DNA of 64,000 nucleotides from assembly GCA_003254885.1 (NCBI GenBank), contig QANT01008368.1:1-64000 (forward strand), given 5' to 3'. Positions 23,846-35,360 of this stretch are shown here, in pieces (position 1 is the first letter of the stretch; every line of letters begins with the position of its first letter). Position numbers and translations under genes: made by a program. The stretch is from Purshia tridentata (lineage: Eukaryota > Streptophyta > Magnoliopsida > Rosales > Rosaceae). Under the pieces are notes generated by a model that was not told where the DNA came from, did no database searches, and saw only the letters and a list, made by a program, of their open reading frames with translations.

Positions 23846-24702
23846 TTTAAGTTTGTAGATAAACGACAATGGTTATGATTTCAATTTTAAAAATAATGTT
23901 TCTACTTATTATGTTGTAGATACTCTCATTACTTCTTATAAAAGTGTCAAAATGATAATTAACATATGCAAATTCATACAGATATTGTCATACAGGTACT
24001 GATTTTTAGTATTTATAAAAATCTAAACAGATACTGTCACACATATACTAAAAAAACCACACATTTTTCCAAATCAGTAGATGCATCATAGTGTCCAAAT
24101 TTTTTTTTTTAAAAAACACCACACATTTTTTTCAAAATTAGTAGCTACATCACAGTGTCCAAAACTAAAACTTGAATTTAGTGTTTTTTACTTTTGAAAC
24201 TGTAAAATGAGTTACTAGGTAAATTATTCATATCATTTCAATGTACATAATATACTTGGTTGTCATCATAAATATATTTATTCTTTTTTATAAATCTTGA
24301 TATACTTTAATTTCAATTTTCCATGCAGAAAAAAACTGCACTATTGTATATCCACTGAAACTTATCTTAGTCAATACAAACATGAGTTGATAAATTGCGT
24401 ACAACCTTATGCCCACGTGTAGGTTATTAACTTAATCGAGTCCCAAATTATTCAAAGCCCAAATAAATGATTTCGACTAAGAATATTTTAATGGATGTAG
24501 AAGTACTAGAACATAACCTGTATTTTATGTAAAATGTATAATTCATATAACAAAAACAACTTGATAAAAATGTTAATGACAACATAACATAATCAATTCA
24601 ATCACCTTTTAAAAATAATTATTGTCATTTATTTAGTCTTGAAATTTTTTTAATTAAAAATAAAGAAACATGATATTTTTGTTTTATATTGATAATTTAG
24701 CC

Positions 24703-24826
24703 TTTAGATTAAAAATGCTTAATCTTACCCAATAGATAGAGCAATGTCATACACTTACTAAGTATTTAGATTAAAAATGCTTAATCTTAGCCAATAGATG
24801 GAGCAATGTCATATACTTACTAAGTT
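24703..24826. repeat. Tandem duplication, 62-bp unit
   Basis: Two adjacent copies of TTTAGATTAAAAATGCTTAA... differ at about three positions. They lie inside the proposed 3.2-kb element. Confidence 0.85.
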
Positions 24827-25149
24827 TATTTATAATTTTGTTTTAAATTATGTGATCATATTTTGTTTATTCATATTCAAGCAATTTTCTAAAAAAGTAA
24901 TAGAAGGGCAAAAAAGTATATTAATAAAATTAATATTTTAAAAGAAATTAGGTATTGGGTGGGTCATTGACTAAAATGTAATTTCTTAAAACATATCATT
25001 GACTATTATAGAATATAAAATTATGCATTGACCTATTTGTAATTTAGAAATTTTTTATTGATTTATTTGTAATTTTCTATATATTAATTATAATTTATAC
25101 ATAATTCTTTTTCAATAATTGAGCTAAAAAACGTATCAGTGGCCACTTA

Positions 25150-26612
25150 GAGCATCTTCAAAAGACTTTAGCAAAATTACTGTTCAAATTCATATTTGAT
25201 GACCTATGTGGCAATTTGAATAGTGATATTTGCTACTTGAATTTTTTAATTTCCAAGAGACTTTTCTAATTTTAAATAGAGTGCTTCTATTTCCACCTCC
25301 ATGTCCTATTTTCTCACCCACCTTTTTTTACACTCCTATTAAAAATATAAAAACTCTCTTCCCACCTACTGTTATTCCTACTATACCTTTTGATAAACCA
25401 ACTCAAACATTCACCCACTAAACACTTTTGCCACTCCCTTAACTATCATTTCACCCACTCATCTTTTTGATAATTTCTTTCTTTTATAAACCCTAGTTCT
25501 TCACCAAAACTAAAAATTAATTATACTATTTGGTTGATGCCTATACATCTATGAAAACATTAAAAATATATGATTATTCTATAACCTACTTTTTAAATTA
25601 TTTTTTTTCATAGTTTTAAATCAAGAATTCATTATCTTTTAATGTTTCTTTTGACTTAGAAATTGAGTATTGATTTTAGGGATTTAATTGGAAGTGTAGT
25701 GATGTATTATAAGATGAATATAATATAAGTTTATTTTTTTGCAATTGTCAAAGTGATTGAGACCATTATTCAACGATGCCCAAGCTTTCCTTGTAGGAGT
25801 CGAATCACTTGCCGAGCATGAGTACAACATCTTCCCTTTATGTTTATAGGGAGAAGATCAATTATGGGGATGCAAAAGTCCATTTGTCTACTTTGGGCAT
25901 TTTCATATATACTTTTGATTTGACTTTTTTATGCCAATATATAGGACATACCTATAAATTTGGTTTAATTGTTTGCAGGTTTTAGACTTTACTTATCTTT
26001 AAATTGTTCTTGTTAGTTTGTATGGTTATTTATATGTTAGATAATTAAAGGATTAATGATATGAGAAAAAGAAAAAAAGATTCTAGGATTTATATATGAA
26101 GTTTAAGTCATTGTAGGGAGGTGGGTGAGTAGAAAATGAGTGCATATAATAGATTTATTTTTTTTATTTTTTCAGTCAAGTGCTTAGAAGTCATTTTACA
26201 AAATGATAAATTTTTTATTATCAATTTTATAAAATATGGGTGGAAAAATAAGACTAGGGGATGGAAATATAACCACTCTTTTAAATATTTGTATCCATTC
26301 TATGCGCTAATATTTATATTTTTTTGTACTAATTATTTGTATTTATTTTATGCAATACTTATTTTTAAAGTTTAATTTATTCAATTAAAATTTCTTATTA
26401 GAGGAAAGAGAATGAAAAATGTATAGGAAATATAAACAAAATTAAATGTCATTAATATTTGAAGAGATGAGAGAGAGTCCTAGATTTGAAAAAAGAGAAA
26501 TTGAATTGTTAAATTAAGATTCATTTTGAAGGGTGTTTTGGAGCCGAAAATACTCTTCTTTCTCTTCAAAAAATAAAGAATTCTTCATTTGAAGAGCCTT
26601 TTAGAAATGCTC
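25150..26612. mobile_element. Harbinger-like non-autonomous element, TSD TTA
   Basis: The left end GAGCATCTTC and the right end GAAATGCTC are imperfect inverted termini, flanked on both sides by TTA (25147-25149 and 26613-26615). This fits the PIF/Harbinger pattern of a 3-bp TWA target. GAGCATCTTC-type ends are common in plant elements of this kind. The 1.46-kb interior is AT-rich with no transposase frame. The assignment rests on ends and target site only. Confidence 0.45.
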
Positions 26613-26615
26613 TTA

Positions 26616-27961
26616 AAAATTAAATACCCAAAAGAAAAATGCATCGGCAAACTAGCACTTGTTTTTTATACATTAAAGAGTAAAAACAAAATATAAAAAG
26701 AAAAGATCCGGAAGTGACCACCTGCTTAGCCGGTAAAACCGTAAAAGGTGGCGAAATTGTCTAGAGGTTAGTTGTACGGCGAAGGACAAGAGGCACTAAA
26801 TTTCACCGGCACGTGTCGTCAAAATTGTAAGTGGACCACGTGACTCATATTGGGTTTAAAGTCAGGAGGTGGACCCACATGCGCTTCGAAAGTCCCAATC
26901 AAATCCTTGTGTATGTGACTTTCTATTTTCTGAGAAGATTTAATTCATTCACGCGCCTACTTTGTTTTTTATGAAAGAAAGCTGTAATATTAAATTATGC
27001 TTTTGAGTTTTTTTTGGACAAAAGTAAAATGATTTTTTTATAAATAAAAACCCATTTAGAAAAACAAATTTTCGACCAGCTCGCCCACAAAAAAATTGGT
27101 CCATGCAAAAAAAAAAAAAAAAAAACTACTTACCTAGCAAGATAGTTGATTACATTATTAAGTTTCAGAACAAATTTTATCATTTCTTAATCGCATCTAC
27201 AAACTTTTTGCTTTTGCAATTTTTAAAAGAACACAAATATTAAATTTTTAAACAATAAATACCCATAAAAATCACTGTAAGAAAACATAATCAACCCTAC
27301 AAATATTAAGATTTAAATATAGAAAAAAAAAAATCAAGCGACAAATGAAAAATGCAATTGTTGAAAAGGTTGATGGATGAGCAAAAGCTGTAGATACAGA
27401 TGTAGCTCAAACTACCTCTGAAAATGCAGTTCAAATTAAACGTTCGGCAGTCTAATTTACGTTGACAGAGTTATTTAATGTGTATGAATTGTCTATTTTT
27501 AGATTAATTATGTTACTCACTGTTTTTATAGTCAAAAATTTTAATTATCCAGTAATATTTTTTTTGTGTACTTAAAATAGTTAAAAAGCTTTTTTTTTTT
27601 TCTCTCGAGGACATCAAAGGAGCTTTTTCTCGTGGTGTGGAAAGAGCAATTGCTGAATCCTCTAGAAGTTCAATCCGTTGATATGAAGCATGAAGTCAAG
27701 GTTTTTGCTTGCGTACTTTTAAAGCCTAGGTCTTTGTTTTTGGTCAAAAAAATAAAAAGTCTACGTCTTTGTTTTGTAGTGAGTACGCATTTTCTTCACC
27801 GTTCCTTTCATGTGGTTAGTGGTTTCTGGTGGACTGAACATTTCCAATTAAAAGTTACGGAAATAAAATAGAGCAAAATAATATATATAGGCTCCTAAGT
27901 GTGTGATTATATATATAAGCTTAATTATAAGATGAGACAGATGAGTTTAGTGCAAATAGTT
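26616..27961. other. Gene-free stretch with faint coding-like remnants
   Basis: Around 27340-27460 and 27610-27690 the plus strand reads short stretches with amino-acid-like composition (for example DVAQTTSENAVQIKR and GVERAIAESSRSS). They are separated by non-coding sequence and followed by stops. I do not recognise the family. Homopolymer A runs lie near 27107-27125. No intact gene is supported. Confidence 0.3.
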
Positions 27962-28213
27962 TTTCAACAATCCGAACCGTCTATTTTTTCAGCTTTTATT
28001 TATAAATTATTGTTGTAAAAAATTAGCCATATCAAAAACCATTTATCTATCTAACTTTGATAAAACAAATAGACGGTTTCATAAAAAATATTTAGTTCAT
28101 CTATAATTTGTTTGATCAAAGTTAAATAGTCAAATGATTTCCGATTTGGCTAATTTTTTGCAATGATGATCTTTAAATAAAAACCTAAATAATAAACGGT
28201 TTGGATCATTGAA
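27962..28213. mobile_element. Foldback/MITE hairpin, copy 1
   Basis: The left arm (27962-28072, TTTCAACAATCCGAACCGTC...) is a diverged inverted copy of the right arm (28105-28213, ...AACGGTTTGGATCATTGAAA), with a short loop. Shared motifs such as AAAAAATTAGCCA and TAACTTTGAT pair across the arms. It resembles the hairpins at 28850-29046 and 41250-41646. Confidence 0.65.
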
Positions 28214-28849
28214 ATGATATATGGAATAGGCCCTATGAGGGATCCTAGAAATAAAATTATTTATGAAATTCCACATTGGAAGAGACCTATATATATATTT
28301 ATTTATTTATATTTATATTTATATTTATATACATGTCCTTTTCATTGAAAGATTCTTTAAATAAGTTTATTTAAGGAATCTTTTATAGGGTCTATAACAC
28401 CTAGAATTTTTGAGTCATGTTAAATTTGTTACTTAAAATGTTCAACCTTGTTTTTAAAATTTGTTTAAAGGAATTAAATTTTTTCTAAGCTTTTATTAAC
28501 TAACTTGGATTTTTTGTTGTGGTTCTAGAGTTTAGTTGCGTGGAAGTTAGTTGTTTATGAAAAAACAATTCAAGAGCTTGGTGATTAATAAGTTTATTTT
28601 AATTTTCAGAATTAAATTATGAGAGGAGGATTTTTCATAATTTTTCTAGAAGTAATTTGACTAGTTTGAAATTCACCAAAAATAGCTCCGGACTCCAAAT
28701 AAACAACTATGGTCGTTTGGATTTAATGAGCTAGAACGGCCTAGATTAGATCATAAGTGCCACTGTATAACTGGTTTTGAGGTGTGACAAGGTCCACTCC
28801 ACATTGTATTTGATGAATGGAACAGACTTTTTTTTTTTCTTCATTGATG

Positions 28850-29046
28850 GATCGTCCTTACAAAAAATTAGGTTAATTTGAAATCATTTGACCATTGATT
28901 AAACGGTTACCATTTCAAGTGTTTATTTAAAGTATTTTGTTCGTTTATTTATTTTATCAAAGTTTGGTTTCAAATTTGTTTAATTTTTTGCAAAGATGAT
29001 CTTTATATACAAATCTAAAAAATAGACAATTTGAATCGTTGAAATG
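28850..29046. mobile_element. Foldback/MITE hairpin, copy 2, diverged
   Basis: TTACAAAAAATTAGGTTAAT near 28860 pairs with GTTTAATTTTTTGCAAAG near 28980. The right arm ends GAATCGTTGAAA, like copy 1. The outer left arm is largely lost. It belongs to the same family by shared CAAAAAATTA and TTGAATCGTTGAAA-type motifs. Confidence 0.45.
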
Positions 29047-31001
29047 CTATACAGTATGAGCCAATGAAGAATCCCTTAAATAAATTATTTGAGGGATCAC
29101 TCAATGCAAAGGGGCTGTATTGTTTATCTATATACAAATTCTTTCGTCCGTTCTATAGACTATAACTAAAGAACAAACATGGGTATTTTTATGAAACATA
29201 TTAGAGTATATGATTTTATATTTTAAGATATAAAATTATTGCTCAAGGGTATCATTTCGAAATGGAAAGGGAAAATTGTATATTGGGAATGGAGAATATT
29301 TCCTTCCAAGTGTAATAGATAAATGTCAAAAAATAATATGGGGTAATTAGAGTGTGTTAAGGATTATCCCTATTAATTTTATTTTTTTCGAAAGGCCCTA
29401 TTTATTTCTTATTGAGAAAAAGAATATAATAAAATGACATATTTGTCAAAACAGAATTTTCCATTTGATTTATGAAATTGTCATCTACGTTTGACTGCTT
29501 GTCGTTCGCATGTCCCCATCGAATGTGTAGGTGACAACGTGGACTTGACTTGGATGTTTTTACTTAATGTGTACATCAATAATATTCTTAGGTTATAAAT
29601 ACAAGTAATTGTTAGTGGATCCCCACCAACCTTTGCTTTACTTGTGAATTAAAGTTAACTTAGTTGGCTGAAGATAAAAACTTATTCCTACATATTTGGG
29701 TTCAAAAATCTTCTCTCTTCTTCTGTAAAAAAAACTAAAAAAACTTGCTTTACTTCCCTAAATATTTGTAACAAAAAATCCAGTCTGTATAGATGTAATA
29801 ATAGATAGACCTTACATTTACTTCTCATTATAATTCTACTAGTCTTAAAAAAAAAAAAAAGATGTTATCTTCTCTCTCCTCAACCTTCTCTGTCTCAGCC
29901 AAGTATTTCTAGGGTGGGGACAGTTGTGAGACTCCGTCTTTTTCTAGATTATAATTTTTCTAAGGAATTAGTGACTAAGCTTGACGTCACTAGCGTAGAG
30001 TTTAATTTGTTGTGAGTAACATTTAGTTCGTTGAATTTAGAGTTAGAATGATTAAGTTATGGATTTTTCAAATTGGATAATTATTTTTAGCCATTATTTG
30101 ATTTTTTAAAATTTTTGGGTAAAGTTGGATTTTTCATAAAAATTCTGGAAATCAAGTTTTTGTTTTAAGGCCATAGATAGATAGAACTAAGTCTCATGAG
30201 TTTGTAAAATTTTACGTGGAATTATTTGGAGACCCAAGCAATTTTTGGTAAATTTTTTAAGTTGGAGAAAATAGAAAAAAAAAGAAAAAAGGAAATCACG
30301 TGGTAGTTGACATGGTAGCCAGTGCCATGTTTCACACGCTGATGCATCAAGTGTTGACTAGAATGAGCACATAGAATTGGCATGGGCTGCACCTCACTTG
30401 ATCATTTACCCTTATTTTAATTTTGGCCCTTGAAATTTATTTAAGAGCCTTTTAATCTTGACCCTTCATTTTGCATACAATTTGTACTACATTGGAAACT
30501 CATACCTTCTTTCCTACCTCCAAAAGCCTATAAATAGAAGAGCCACCTCTTCATTTTCACTTGCACCTAGGTGACGCAGCAAGAAGTTAGGGATTCAAGC
30601 GCAACCCTGAAATACACACACACGCTTTGGAATCCACCAAAGAATTTGAGAGAAATCCCTCGTTTTCTGATTTATAAAATTGCATAATGGTTCACAAAAG
30701 ATCAAAGTTGGCTTAAATAAGTTCCACAAGCCCTAACTTGACTAGGAAAGCAAAAATAAAATAGCAAAAATCGGCTGAAACTTTAAAGGCCGTTTTGAGG
30801 CCCTAAACGACCTCAAAAGCCCAAAAAGGCCTATGCATCACAGCTTTAGCTGTGGGTTGGACTCGTGGCGCGATTCCCTTCGATTTGATATGTAAATCGA
30901 CTATATTCAGGCTCAGAAGCAAAGTCTAGTAGAAATAATTTCCCTCTTTTTCGATGTTCAAGTCCTTCCTCAAAGTAGAACGCCAAATGCTCTACATCAC
31001 T
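29047..31001. other. Gene-free stretch, possible LTR remnants
   Basis: No exon was recognised. Positions 29900-30600 look like plant LTR sequence with a plausible plus-strand promoter, CCTATAAATAGAAGAGCC near 30525-30542, followed by no coding region. About 28390-28800 has a similar non-coding character (AACACCTAGAATTTTTGAG). No paired repeats or target duplications were found, so a truncated or solo LTR is only a suggestion. Confidence 0.25.
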
Positions 31002-31403
31002 AGGGATGGCAATGGGGTGGGGCAGGGTCGAGTTTGCCAATACTATCCCCACATCGTCGAGTATATGGGGGCCCCTTCGGGTATGCAGGGTCCCATATCT
31101 TTTTCTTTTTACTTTTTTTTCTTATTAAAATGATACTAAATCAACACAAATATAATATAATATAGATAAAATACACTATTATATTAAAACATCATGAAAT
31201 TAGATTATAGCACTATTAAATTCAAATGAATAATAAAAATTATAACATAAAATTGAAATGTAATTATAAAATTAATATTATATAATTCATTTATTTAGTT
31301 AAACGGGTATACGGGGCGGGGCGGGGAATGGTATTACCATACCCGCTTAATCAAGGCAAGGCCCCGCGAGGCTTGGCGAGGACGGGGATAATTGTCATCC
31401 CTA
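31002..31403. mobile_element. hAT-like MITE, G/C-rich ends, copy 1
   Basis: The left end TAGGGATGGCAATGGGG and the right end ATAATTGTCATCCCTA are inverted. Next to them lie GGGGTGGGGCAGGG and GGGGCGGGGCGGGG tracts, while the middle is very AT-rich. This layout is a familiar plant hAT-like non-autonomous type. No 8-bp target duplication could be confirmed. Confidence 0.55.
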
Positions 31404-33438
31404 CTTGTACCTTTTAGTGTGAGTTGAGAGCTCATTACTTTTCTTTCTCTCTCTAAAATTCTTCTCAAGGAAATCCTTCCTTTTGTGAAGGGAATCCAAA
31501 GGAGCAAGCTCCATAGTTCAAAATTTTGTTTATTTTTGGTTGGGTTATTAATTACTCCATAAATGTGGTAATTAATTTCTCTAATCAAAAATAGCATTTT
31601 TCTATGGCGAAGCCCTGCCCAATTTTCGTTGCAAAAAAGTAAGTCTTTAGGTAAGACTTTAGAATTTGGTTTAGTTGTTTAAGTTTAATTCAATTACTTA
31701 TTAGGCTTTAATTTTAGTGTTTTAGTAATTCTTTTGTAGAGATTAAGCAAAGGAGGTTATCAATCGGTTAAGTGAATCTCCTTTAAGGTTTTTATGCATT
31801 TGTAATCAGTTAAGTTGGATTATTAAATTAATTAATCATATTTAAAGTAGGATTTAAATTGCATAATTTAATTGATTAAGTTGGATTAAATAAAATTAAT
31901 TAATTATGTAATTGCTAAAACCTAAAGAAGTGAGACGCATGCAAATTAAGTTGGAATTATTTGCTTTGCTTGCTTAATTAGTTGGACTTGTTTATTTGTT
32001 AATTAATCAAACTAATAATGATTTGAAGTAATCGAACAACATGGTGTCGAGGTTAGTCCTGGCTACTATTTTTATTGCTGACTTAAGGAACACTAGGATT
32101 GATCTTCCCAGTCTCTCTCGTACTGACCTGGTCATGATTGTTTGGACTTTAAGTGGTTAACCTCTTGACTTAAACTAAAATTTGGTTAAGTAAAAAGCCA
32201 AACCCTCCTCCCTCCCTTTCCCCCCACATCGGCAACCCAACCCACCTACCTCCCTCCCCCTAGTTTTTGGGTGGATAAACAAATCTCTAATGACTAGTGG
32301 CGCCATTTATCCAATTTGACAACTTCTACTACATTGCGGCAAGCGAGTCCATCAAGTTCCTGATCATCATCATTGAAGACAACAAGATCAAGGCTGAATA
32401 GGGGGAGGAGGTGGGTAGGTTGGGTTGCTGGAGATGGCAAGGGTTGGCAGAGGTTGCTAAGGAAGGAGAAATCGAATGTGGTTCATGAGGGAGGGAGATC
32501 TTGGACATGGTAGTGGCGACAGGGGAGTGAGACATCATATCATCATCGCGGCAGCGAAGCATGATGAGGAGGAAGAGAGAGAAAGAGTGAGAGATGTAGC
32601 TAAGAAGCGGTTGCCAACATGGGAGGAGATTCCTAGCCGGTGGTCAGGGAGGGTAAAGGGGGTGGGTAGTTTGGGTGGCTGTGTGGGAGAGGCTAAGGAA
32701 TTTCTGGGTTTATGAGCTTTTATTTTGGTTTTCATTTCCTTTTTCAATTCAAATATTTATATTTTATATTATTTTTAAAGGTATAATTAGTATTAATCTT
32801 TTTAATGATAGTAATTATCTCTCATTTGGACGGAATATGTAACAGAGTTGACAGATTGTCACACAGTAACACAACTCCTAAATATGTGTCCTACACTAAC
32901 ACAAATCCAAACTGCTTTTCTAAACTAAGATTGCCCCAAATTATGTGTCCTTTTTGAAAAATTTTCCCTAATAAATATACCTAAAGGTCCACATAATGAA
33001 AAATAAACCCACCTATTAAAGAACATGCACTCAAATTGACCCAAAATAAAAAATGTATTAAGTGCACATGATGCGTTGTACAGTGATCAGTATAGTCACT
33101 ATTCAACATTTTTTATAGTTGTTGTTGCACATTGAGTATAGTAACTGCTCAACAACACCCACATTATAAAACACGAAAAATAAGAGTAGTGCTTTGAGCT
33201 TTGTGTCCAATGTGTTTCTTCATTGAAGTGGGCTGACCTTAACACTGGATTTTTGAGGGTGGGTTGAGCTGTCATGGTATTTTCCACAATTTACTAAAAC
33301 AAAAAATCCAAAAAATTGAATAGAAGGTTGGAAGTTGTTTATTTTCTATATATTAGTTTAATATGAATAAAACTACATTAAGTTGAGAATTTTCCCCATA
33401 TATATTGGTTATTCAAATCTACGCAAAGGTAACAACAA
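31404..33438. other. Gene-free stretch with one G/C-rich inverted repeat
   Basis: No exon was recognised in 2 kb. At 32231-32263, GGCAACCCAACCCACCTACC... is an imperfect inverted copy of 32398-32431 (TAGGGGGAGGAGGTGGG...), giving arms of about 33 bp around a 135-bp loop. Overlapping frames on both strands at 32329-32747 follow simple G-rich sequence and match no family I know. Confidence 0.4.
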
Positions 33439-34590
33439 CTAGGGGTGGGCACCTTATTCTGTAATACTGTTCCATACCGATTCCATATCATTCCGTGTTA
33501 AGTTTCATACCGAAAAATGATACCGATCCTTATACCATACCGAAACCATACCGTACCAAACATTAATTAAATTTAAATTTAAATATTTTAATTAACATTT
33601 CTATATAAAAACTAAATAAAAATATAGTATGGTAACTTAGTATATACTATAATTCATAGTTAATTAATAATTTATAATTTTATATCATATCATAATATTA
33701 TATATCCTAAAATATTTAATCCATAAACCCTAATGCTAAACACTATACCCTACTTGGCTAATACTATAATTCATAGTATTAATTATATTATAGTATGGCA
33801 AGTTGGTATATAATATATACTATATAGTATACTATAATTCATACTTTATTTATATCATATTCTAATACTATGATATGGTATAATATTAATAAATTGTATC
33901 TATTATATCCCATACCCTATACCCTAAGGTTTAGGAAATTAAGATATAGTATAAAACATATATTATAATATCTCATACCCTATGCTCTTAAAACATATGT
34001 AATAAAAATAAAAAACTCCAAACCCTAAAGTTCAAACTCGAATTCAAACCTTAAAATATCCCAAACCCTAAACTCCAAAGTCCAAACCCCAAACCAAATC
34101 CCATTAATACCCTAAATTTTGAACTCCAAAGTCTCAAGCCCCAAACCAAACCCCAAAATACCCTAAACCATTAACTCCAGAGTCTTAACCCCAAACCAAA
34201 CCATTCAGGCATTCTATTTTTGTGTTTTGCTGCAGCCTATTATGAATTTATTAGAATTTGAGCATTCTTTTTGTTAAGTTTTAATTAGAATTATATATGA
34301 ACTTCTATTTTAGATTGTTAAATGTTGTTTTGGGCTTTTGGCTAAAAAAAGCAGGTGGTTAAATGTTGTTTTAATTGAAAAAACATGTTGAATGTTTTGG
34401 TTTTGGCAAAAAAAAGTTTAAAAAATTGACATCATGCCATACTATCATACCGAATCCGTACAACATCAGTATGATATGGTTCCATTTTTCAAAATGCCCA
34501 TACCATACCATACCATACCATTTAGAAATTGCTGGTATAGGAACGGTATGAGGTTCATACCGTTTCATATCATATCATGCCCACCCCTAG
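33439..34590. mobile_element. hAT-like element, copy 2, with CCCTAAA-like interior
   Basis: Perfect 13-bp inverted ends CTAGGGGTGGGCA and TGCCCACCCCTAG bound 1152 bp. Subterminal ATACCGATACC/CATACCATACC-type repeats occur at both ends. The interior (about 33710-34210) is rich in degenerate ACCCTAA and CCAAACCCC motifs. No transposase frame was seen. Target duplication is not evident. Confidence 0.65.
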
Positions 34591-35280
34591 TCTCAACCTA
34601 TGCATCTTTTTTTCAATGAAGACTTCTACCCTTCTAGCGTGGATTCTGCTCTCTATTAATGCAAAGAAGTTTATGACTACCTAATTTGGGCTTAAAGTCA
34701 ATTACATTCTGATTATAAAATTAACTTATATGATCAATGTAATTGAGAAAAATAGAAAAATAGAAAAAAACTTTATAATATTATTGTACTGCAAATTGGA
34801 TTCAAGCTTAATTTAAAAAATAAATTTTATTTTTGTACGTTACACCACTTACAGTTTCAAGTTTAAACTTAGCTTTGACTCGTTTTACTTAATTACAATA
34901 ACTATTCTCTTACAGACTTTGCATGTATAGAAATTGAAGATCTGATCCCATAAGAGGACTAGCAAAACGTAATTATTGTGAATAAGTGTGAATCGAACCT
35001 AAAATTAAGTTTAATTATTAGAGTTTGTTGGGATCTAAAGTATGCATCATCAAAGGAGTTATGTACCATAAATTAATGTAAAATCAGCTTTTAGAAATGA
35101 AATATATAAAAATCAAGGCTTAATTGCATTAGAAGTTTACTTTTTAAAAAATTTCAATGTGGTCCACGTCCCGTTTGTATTGTAAATCATCCCCACACTC
35201 TATACCTATTAAACCCATTTCCCTTCCAACTAGTAGTAGCCCACCTTAGTATACAAGATTATACGGAGAAATTGGTATCT
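34591..35280. other. Upstream region of the 4CL-like gene
   Basis: AT-rich, without exons. It ends in the core promoter of the gene at 35361. I recognise no specific operator. Short ACTAGTAGTAG and CCCACCTTAG motifs near 35230-35250 have no assigned role. Confidence 0.35.
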
Positions 35281-35290
35281 TATATAAATA
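35281..35290 (+). promoter_or_regulatory. TATA box of the 4CL-like gene
   Basis: TATATAAATA lies 71-80 bp upstream of the start codon, which predicts a transcription start near 35310-35320 and a leader of roughly 45 bases. The following CTCTGTATCCCTG and TCTCTCTCTAC stretches are pyrimidine-rich, as in many plant leaders. Confidence 0.65.
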
Positions 35291-35360
35291 AACTAATTTC
35301 TGCATCTCTGTATCCCTGTATTGTTTTCTATGGGATACAATCTCCATAGCTCTCTCTACA

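Larger units (their letters stand above)
21826..25078. mobile_element. Probable Mutator-like non-autonomous element, about 3.2 kb
   Basis: The left end (GGGTTAATTACATAAAAATC...) is an inverted copy of the right end near 24960-25078 (...GATTTATTTGTAATTTTC). Similarity extends over roughly 100 bp and includes GGTCAATG-type motifs. The left end is itself duplicated in tandem (21826-22134, 22135-22464). The interior is AT-rich with repeated CAGTGTCTAATAT motifs, a 23.3-23.8-kb tandem array and a 62-bp tandem pair. No transposase frame was seen. Long inverted repeats suggest a Mutator-like element. The right boundary and target duplication were not resolved. Confidence 0.5.

Noticed and set aside
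32329-32747. Overlapping 70-79-residue frames on both strands
   Set aside because: They arise from simple G/A-rich sequence around an inverted repeat. No homologous domain was recognised.
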